Below the pieces are notes generated by a model, which did not search any database, was not told the DNA's origin, and worked only from the letters and a program-made list of their open reading frames with translations. The position numbers and the translations under genes were made by a program. This document shows, one piece after another, positions 57,469 through 64,000 of a stretch of 64,000 bases of DNA; the first letter of the stretch is position 1; the number at the start of each line of letters is the position of its first letter. This DNA comes from Isoetes taiwanensis (taxonomy: Eukaryota; Streptophyta; Lycopodiopsida; Isoetales; Isoetaceae). The stretch lies in assembly GCA_021234155.1 (NCBI GenBank), contig JAJEKV010000312.1:84501-148500 (forward strand), in the 5' to 3' direction.

Positions 57469-58620
57469 TGGGTCCTGCTCAGCCGCTTACAAATGTCGAA
57501 TATGAGCTCCCAGGAAAAACAATGACGGGACTCCAATATCTTCACAGATTTTACTTCCACATCTTCATAAACGATGCTCTGAACCTTTAAACAATCTTAT
57601 GTTACAAATATACCTAAACCTTGATTTGGCAATGTTATCGATCGAATTCTAAATCCTTTTATAAATATATCTGAAGCTTGATTTGACAACACTGTCAATC
57701 GAATTCTACATTCCCATATGCTTGCATTTTGTGGTACCAGTGCAATGTATAGATTATAATTAGGCTAGAGCTTTTACCCTCTCCACATTATTATTGCAAC
57801 CGGTTAATAACACGTGGATGTAGATTCTTAAATCATTGTAGGGTGCAATTCGCCAAGTAGCTTACTGAGAGACATCCCTTTTCCTTCTCAAGGGTGGAGA
57901 TAATTGTAATGCATATTTGAAAATGGCATATGTTTTCAATAACCCTAAGAATTACATGTTTCACATTTAACCACCCTAACATTTTACATGAAAGCGCTAT
58001 GGTATTTTAATGTCTTAAATATCTTAATATTGACATAGAATGTTGACATTGGATTTCAGCATATTCCTACAAATATGCCAGATCTGGGGTTCACAAATAT
58101 ACACCTCACACCCCCGCATACTTGAGCGTACATATACGTATGAAAATACAAATAGGAACGGCATATACAAGGCGATCAAAGAATGATCGGCAATGCTTGC
58201 CAACTGTTATGCAACGAAAACATGTTTTTGTTGTGAAAGAAAGAACAACCCACCCAATGCGTGCACAATCTTTTGTATAGAAATTGCCACTTCCCAAAAG
58301 GTAAAATTTTCTCGGTGAGAATGTGATTTTGCAATATAACATGTGTCGAAATGCTTGTGCTTCAAAAACAAATCCAAGGTTATGTAGAATAAAAAAACAG
58401 TGACAAATGCAAATGTTTCTAGATAATGTTGGAATCTTTATGGAATTTGAAAGAATGATGATTATAAGGGGATCTTAATATTTCCTTAAACTCTCTAACG
58501 TTCTATGAAGATTCTTCTAGATGCTTTAAGATTTTGTATTCCACTAAATTCGACTCCTTCAGCGTATTCCAATCCGTTTATGCCTAGAATTTATTTCCAC
58601 GTCTTCATAAACCATAGCTC
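57469..58620. other. No recognised gene
   Basis: Contains a short diverged direct repeat (CCTTGATTTG.CAA...CAATCGAATTCTA) at about 57619-57645 and 57674-57703. Otherwise only short anonymous frames. Confidence 0.4.
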
Positions 58621-59045
58621 AGTAACCCATTCATAGTACAAAAACTTGTATATATACAATTATATTATGGGTCCTATGGGGGGGTGAAAGTTTGTAGAGA
58701 TTATTCCTGGCCGTCGATTTTTTGAGGTGTCGCGACAATAGCCTTTGGATTTGATGGGGGGGCATGCATGGGGCATGCATGGGGCATGAACCCCATCCAC
58801 AGGCGTCGACAGGCACGAGAAATCGTGGCCCTTGATTTTAAGCTTAAGGAAGGTGCAAGGAAATTGTTAGTAAAGATTGATCTCGGCCGTCCATCTCTGA
58901 TATGGACGGTCCAGACGGTGACACTTCAATCAACCCCAAGCAGCCCCCTTTATTTGGGGCTTTTGATGTGGGCCGTTAGATCTAGGGATTCAATTGGGGC
59001 ATTTTATGTAGACCGTCCATCCTTGAAATTAGGGCATTTTCCTTT
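58621..59045. repeat. Chimeric repeat: left module, truncated body A, then body B
   Basis: CCCATTCATAGTACAAAAAC and TTGTATATATACAATTATAT lead into the start of body A (GGGTCCTATGGGGGGGTG, repeated GGCATGCATGG). At about 58866 this changes abruptly to body B (GTAAAGATTGATCTCGGCCG, then TCCATCTCTGATATGGACGG hairpin and TTTATTTGGGGCTTTTGATG). A poly(A)-like run closes it at about 59049-59064. Confidence 0.75.
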
Positions 59046-59064
59046 AACAAAAAAAAAAAAAAAA

Positions 59065-60290
59065 GGGCATTTTATATTTAATGTTTATTAAACATTGGAT
59101 GTTTATTAAATATTGGATGGGATGTCGCAAACAAAAATTAATGGTACTCTTTTTGAACCATAGCGGAGGCTTCAAAAACTTCGCCATTTTTTTTCCCTTC
59201 CGGTGATGGCAATGGCGGAGTCCACTTAACTGTTGGATGTTTGTGTCGCTAACATCCCCAAAGATGCCGGAATGCAGAAAGCGCCTTGCATGATCTTTGG
59301 TTATAAAATTTTTGGAGTTTCATGGTTCCACTAAAGGAGGGCTGCATGGCATCGCTTCCTCCTATGACCCGGATCTCTTTTCCATGAATAACGATTCTTG
59401 TCGTATTTCCCTTCGGCGAGGCAATATGTTGACGGGGCAACGGATTTTCGTGGAGGTGCTTTGATGTGCTTGAGATAAATTACGGCTTTGTTGGAGATTA
59501 TGGCAAGATCAAGGCCATCGATTCCAGCTCTTTCCAGGCAAAGCCTAGCCAACGATTTCAATTTGGTCCGTAATTCATTTTTGATCTAATGATGGTTCTT
59601 CATTTGCATGTGCAACAAGTTCGATTTTCGCTCAAAGCAGCTCTGGAGCTACGGATTTGAGCTGGGAAAAGGTTAGAAGCAAATAAGAAGTTTCTCTGTC
59701 TAATATTAGTTACGATTGTTGCCCGAATGCATTTTTCTTCCGAAGTTATCGAGAAAAATCTAGTCCAGCAAAAAATAATTTGATCGCTCTCATTCTTGGC
59801 GGACTCCTTATGCAAGAAACGACTTGCTCGACACACTTGGGTAAGCTTTTGTGCAGTTATTAGGGCTTTGGAAGATGGTGCAAGATGCATTGCTATTCGG
59901 GCTTACAAGTCCGCGAGAAGATGTGGCTGTTTTTTTGAGCATAGCGTGTCGCCTAGGTTTCCACTTTGGGCTTTTGATTTCTCTACCGTTTAGCAATTCG
60001 GCAACTATGTCATTCACGCACATGATTTGATTCTCATCCGAGCTTGCATTTGCCTCCTAATTGTTTTAACTCTCGGTTGTTTAACCTTTCCGCAGGCAAA
60101 ATTCTTCATGTTCAATGGATGGTAATTTGAAGGCCAAATGCACATGGTTACATGCGAGCGGGGGCAATCATGTACTATTTGTTTCATCAATATTTGTTTC
60201 ATCAATAAGGAGGTCGGATATGATATCGTATCTAATCTACGGTACATTTTCTAAATTATGTATCCATCTCTAGCTGGAGCTTGCTTGACT
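59065..60290. other. No recognised gene
   Basis: Short anonymous frames on both strands. The NPF fragment downstream would have its N-terminal half here if it were complete, but no NPF motif could be read. Confidence 0.4.
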
Positions 60291-60312
60291 CTTTTCGTAA
60301 CTTCTCAACTAG

Positions 60313-60805
60313 AAACATGGCCATAACTCCCAAATTGAAGCTCTGTTTGATGCACAATAAAATCCATTGGAAAGGTCTTTGGAAGGTCCACAATTGACGC
60401 TTAGCGTCCATTTTCCAAATTCCTAGCAGAAATGGCCAAAACAGTGCCAAATCAGGCAATGTCCTTGCTGCCACAGTTTTTGATCGGGTAGAAATATGGC
60501 CATAACTCCTAAATGAAAGCTCTATTTTCTGCAGAGGAACATCCGTGGAAAGGTCACCTGGAAGATCCACAATTAATGCTAGGCGTCCATTTTCCAAATT
60601 CTTAGCATAAATGGGTTAAAAAAATTGCCAAATGATCTAATGTCTTTGCTTGCTACAGTTTTCTGATTGAGTAAAAATATGGCCATAACTCCTAAATGAA
60701 AGCTCTATTGTATGCGTGCAAGAACATGTATTGGAAAGATCATTGGACGGTCCACAAATGTTGCTTGGCATACATTTTTCAAATGCTTAGCATGAATGAG
60801 TCAAA
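60313..60805. repeat. Three tandem copies of a unit of about 180 bases
   Basis: ATGGCCATAACTCC occurs at about 60317, 60496 and 60679, giving spacings of about 179 and 183. Each is followed by AAAT..AAGCTCT, GGAAAGGTC or GGAAAGATC, GGTCCACAA or GATCCACAA, GGCGTCCATTTTCCAAATTC or a variant, and CTTAGCA.(A)AATG. Copies are clearly diverged. The unit length is near that of nucleosomal satellites, but only three copies are present. Confidence 0.85.
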
Positions 60806-60989
60806 CCACCGGTATGCGCTCTTGAAGTTGGTTTTTACAGCTGCAACAAATTTTTGTTTTACGGACCGGTTGAATGCTTTGCTTTCTAGATATCATAACA
60901 TCATCTTAAAACAACTTCGCATTACACCAAGCACATGCTCTTCTCAAGGAACATGGCGGAACAAATATGTCGGTGCAGACCTTCTCAAT

Positions 60990-61665
60990 TCAACAAGCAC
61001 AAACACTACACGGGAAACCAACTCATCATTTCACATTTCCGGTTGCCTCGGTTGGTTTCTTTCCATTGTTCTTGATCCTCCTTTTTGCTTCCAATCTATG
61101 ACGGGCTTTTTGTGCCATTAGACGCATAAAATCATAGGGCATGATAAAGGCATCACAAATTTGCAGAGAATGGGACTAGGACTTCTTTTATCATGCTTCA
61201 CCATGGTAATTGCAGCACTTGTGGAGACTAAAAGGATCAAAGTGGTCACCAGCCATCATCGCTAAACAATCCCCCAAAGCAATTCTTCCAATGAGCGTGT
61301 TTTGGATTGGATTGCAATACTCCCGCTTTGGACTTGCGGATCTCTTCACATTTGCAGGGCTGCTAGATTTCTACTATGGTGAATCTCCCGAGAGCACGCA
61401 CAGCATGTCAACTTCTCTTATGTTTGTGTCTAATTCTCGTGGCGCTTCTTAAGCGGTGCCATTGCTTCTAGCGTAAATAGAAGCATGGTTCCAATCGGGA
61501 TGGTTGCCTACGTTCAACGTTAACCAAAGCAAATTGAGGAACTTCTATCGCTCCTTGCGGTCCTTGGCTTTACCAATTTTATGGTCTATGTTGTTCTTGC
61601 AAAGTGGTACAATGGTGGAGATTATACAGTTAATGATATTGAGGCTTCTTCTGCAAGCATCATGA
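60990..61665 (+). pseudogene. NPF (NRT1/PTR, POT family) transporter, C-terminal half, broken
   Basis: In shifting plus frames the order matches the second half of plant proton-coupled nitrate/peptide transporters. HFTFPVASVGFF (about 61030) is followed by YDGLFVPLDA. Then come KGITNLQRMGLGLLLSCF and TMVIAALVETKR (about 61145-61235). AILPMSVFWIGLQYSRFGLA, DLFTFAGLLDFYYGESPE and a TAA follow. SGAIASSVN and GWLPTFNVNQSKLRNFY then appear in other frames. LQR.G.GL, VFW...QY...G.AD.FTF.GLL.FFY and KWY near the end are family hallmarks. At least four shifts or stops disable it. These proteins are 12-helix plasma- or vacuolar-membrane carriers. The last 200 bases are repeated at 63796-64000. Confidence 0.88.
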
Positions 61666-63030
61666 GAAGACAAAGACTTTAGGAAGCTATGTGTCGACTT
61701 TACGATGGATAGATTGTCGCATTTGTGTGATGTTTTTATATTGGCATAGACCATTTTTATTATGATATGTCAAGATGGTACTTTGTCTCCTAGAGTGACG
61801 ATTGTTACATTTTGGACTAGACTTGTGTTCATTAAAGGCAAGCCGGTTACACTTGTAGTGGTACAAAGCAGGGACCATACTAGATTATTGAAATAATCAC
61901 AATGATCGGAGCATGATGCATAAAGTGGAAGCATATTACCTAGTATTTGTCTTTTGAAGAACCTGTTATCCACTTGACTTTATTCATGCTAATCCATTAT
62001 ATTTATTGCGGGCATTGTGTTGGTGTGGATGTCTAACCTCTCACGGCATGCGGCGCATGTTGTTGAAAATTCTCTCTATTTTATTTGATGGTGCATTCAT
62101 GGAGATTTTGTACTAAGAATCCATCATTTGGCGCGAAGGCGGCGTTATATCTAGGTGGCCAAGATCGAGAACTTACCAATCAAGATTTTAAAGTAAGTAT
62201 ATGGAGGAGGTTATAGCGGCATGCAAGTAGGCTATCATTTTTTTCACATCTAATTGCGTTGGTGATTACTGTAAGCGTAATGAAATGGAAGTGTATGTGT
62301 GTGCATGTATGGGAAAGGCACTCTTGCCGTTGATCAAAGAATTGTAAAGCACGCCTAGATTCTATCTTGTGCGGGGGTACAAATTGTTATACCTTGAAAC
62401 GTTATTTCAAATGCAAAAGTGTTGAAGAGGTTATTGATTATTTTTCGCTGGTCATGTCTAACTATCGCACAAGGGCATTGCAAACTTCACATTCTCGCGG
62501 TCCTTTATCGACCAGTTTATAGATGTAATGCCATTGCATGATACATATATTGCTAAGTCTTTGGTATTTATGGTCAATGCAATTTCGTGTTTTCCTTTTT
62601 CGTCTTCATCATTTTATCATATGATAGTTGACATTAGAGATAGTTGTGCATTATCTTTCGGAAAGTTTGGCCAACATCCGCAGTTCATGGTTGCCGACCA
62701 CCCGGATGTCATATTGTATTAAGAGCATAAGGACAAAAATTTCCAGCAGGTAATGCGATTGTACATGTGGGTTGGATGAACGTTTCAAGGCCCAAGTTTT
62801 TTTGGATGCTATACTTTGGCTTTCTTACTTAAGCAAGATTGAGTCTTGGACATAGAGTTGTTTGCGATTGAGACTAGGATTGCTAAATTTGTCACCGTGG
62901 GCGGAGGTAGAAGCGGTTTTGAAAGTCGCCTAAATAATAATAGCAGACCGATGATGGCGCCCTTGTTGGGAGTTCATCAAAACATTGGTTGCCAATGGAA
63001 CTTTCCTCAAGTCCAAATGATTTTGTTGTG
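61666..63030. other. No recognised gene
   Basis: Only short anonymous frames. This stretch lies between the two NPF 3'-end copies and ahead of the PHD exons, so it may hold decayed introns of either gene. Confidence 0.4.
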
Positions 63031-63059
63031 GAAATGAAAGGTTTACGACATGACGCATA

Positions 63060-63795
63060 AAGCGAGAACTTCGAGAGATCACAAAGGGAGAGAGTCAAGG
63101 AAGAGGAAACATGGAAATGATTCTGTTTCTAAAGAGACTTGAGAAATGGAGATGTGGTCCTAGAGGAAAGGGACGATAAACAAAAGTGGATGAAATTTAG
63201 CTTATCGAATAATCGACTTGGTAGGGGTCGTAAATCCAAGCTAGACATAAAGAGTGGTTTGCCACCAGGAAAAAGAACAGGGCCAGATGGGGTGAGTTTT
63301 AGCCTATTGGTTCTCGCATTACCAATCCCTTCTGGAGGTTGGTCATGCTTGGACATTAATGTCTTTGATGAAAAGAGAACTCACATTCTTTGCAATGGTC
63401 TGAACTAACCACTAAGAAATTTGTCTGGTTTCTGCAGTCATATTTTGAATGCATGATCTGTGATAGTGGCGACAATCTTTTATGCTGTGATAGCTGCCTG
63501 CGTGTTTATCACCTTGAATGCCTTACCCCTCCACTTAAGGTTAGTATATTCTGAGACCTTTTAATTACATCACATGTAGGTGTTATTTTCAGGCTTGATT
63601 TTTTTTTTCTCACCATTGCAGAGAGCGCCATTAGGAAAATGGCTTTGTCCTTTCTGTCGTGAGCAGGTAAGTGGATCAAAGGTAGAAAGACCACCAGAGA
63701 TAAAAAGAGTAGTTGTCACTAGAAGTAGTGAAAAATTGGAGAAGATTGCCAATTTGAAGTTGACAGAGAATAAATTAGCAAATGAGAAGGCAGAG
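63060..63795 (+). CDS. PHD-finger protein fragment (CHD3/chromatin-remodeler-like)
   Basis: Three exons join in phase 0. The first ends at 63291 with [20 protein letters not shown] then RTGPDG. Exon 63438-63539 encodes [20 protein letters not shown] followed by [12 protein letters not shown]. Exon 63622-63666 or beyond encodes [15 protein letters not shown]. All eight zinc ligands of a C4HC3 PHD finger are present, and the spacing and the L.CCDSC..YHLECL.PPL...P.GKW.CP.C wording are those of PHD fingers in plant CHD3-type remodelers, which read histone H3 tails. An upstream basic stretch ([17 protein letters not shown]) is one base out of frame with the first exon. The downstream frame stays open to a TAA at 63796, where the duplicated NPF sequence begins, so the gene is truncated there. 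This is a partial gene; no ATPase domain is seen. Confidence 0.75.
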
Positions 63796-64000
63796 TAACG
63801 GAGCTTAAGCAGTGCCATTGTTTCTGCTGTAAATGGAAGCATGGTTCCAATCCAGGATGGTTGCCTACGTTCAACATTAACCAAAGCAAATTGAGGAACT
63901 TCTACTGGCTCCTTGCAGTCCTTGGCTTTACCAATTTTATGGTCTATGTTGTTCTTGCAAAGTGGTACAATGGAGGAGATTATGCAGTTAATGATATTGA
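63796..64000 (+). pseudogene. Second copy of the NPF transporter 3' end (runs off the window)
   Basis: About 200 bases match 61453-61640 closely. After one frame change (SAIVSAVNGSMVPI to NPGW) it reads NPGWLPTFNINQSKLRNFYW, then LLAVLGFTNFMVYVVLAKWY and NGGDYAVNDIE. GWLP..N...L..FY.LLA.L...N...Y...AKWY is the typical last helix of NPF transporters. This copy is better preserved than the first. It starts abruptly at the end of the PHD fragment, so the joint is a rearrangement point. Confidence 0.85.

Overview
This window looks like nuclear DNA of a land plant with a repeat-rich genome. The recognisable coding fragments belong to plant-type gene families (HKT cation transporter, NPF/PTR transporter, plant VPS13, three-repeat MYB, PPR proteins, trehalase, a PHD finger of the type found in CHD3 remodelers). 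They are cut by short GT-AG introns. The DNA is AT-rich, with long (TA)n tracts and no prokaryotic operon structure. The species cannot be fixed from this sequence; a Penelope-like retroelement and the absence of recognisable LTR retrotransposons would suit a non-flowering plant, but that is only an inference.

Layout. 1-12.9 kb holds old dispersed repeats, a tRNA-derived SINE, a P-class PPR pseudogene and a VPS13 C-terminal pseudogene. 13.0-16.8 kb holds two tandem composite repeat units, each with a (TA)n start, a conserved 0.6 kb body and about 1 kb of degenerate GAATCT-based array, followed by a related element. 16.9-22.2 kb holds fragments of GAR synthetase, glyoxalase I and a PLS-type PPR gene, plus local repeats. 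23.8-26.8 kb is a further array and composite unit, ending in a long (TA)n tract.

26.8-40.74 kb is the outstanding feature: a composite element inserted into that (TA)n tract. It has two direct repeats of about 3.6 kb (the left one enlarged by a 2.5 kb insertion that ends in a 129-bp inverted repeat) around a 4.2 kb core. On the minus strand the core encodes an unrecognised protein of about 520 aa and a reverse transcriptase of the Penelope-like type. A small SAP/HeH-like exon lies in each repeat. Splice phases allow the SAP exon, ORF1 and the RT to be read as one protein. The two repeats differ by roughly 0.4% by eye, except for clusters of differences centred on CAG/CTG sites, above all in the right-hand SAP exon.

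40.7-64 kb returns to old repeats and decayed gene pieces: HKT transporter, MYB3R (minus strand), a trehalase with at least six exons, a set of in-phase exons with a possible SUMO-interacting motif followed by an ankyrin segment, an NPF transporter, a PHD-finger gene, and a second copy of the NPF 3' end at the window edge. Most host-gene pieces keep introns but carry stops or frameshifts, so they look like decayed genomic duplicates rather than retrocopies. No gene in the window can be shown to be intact and complete, apart from the open frames of the mobile element.
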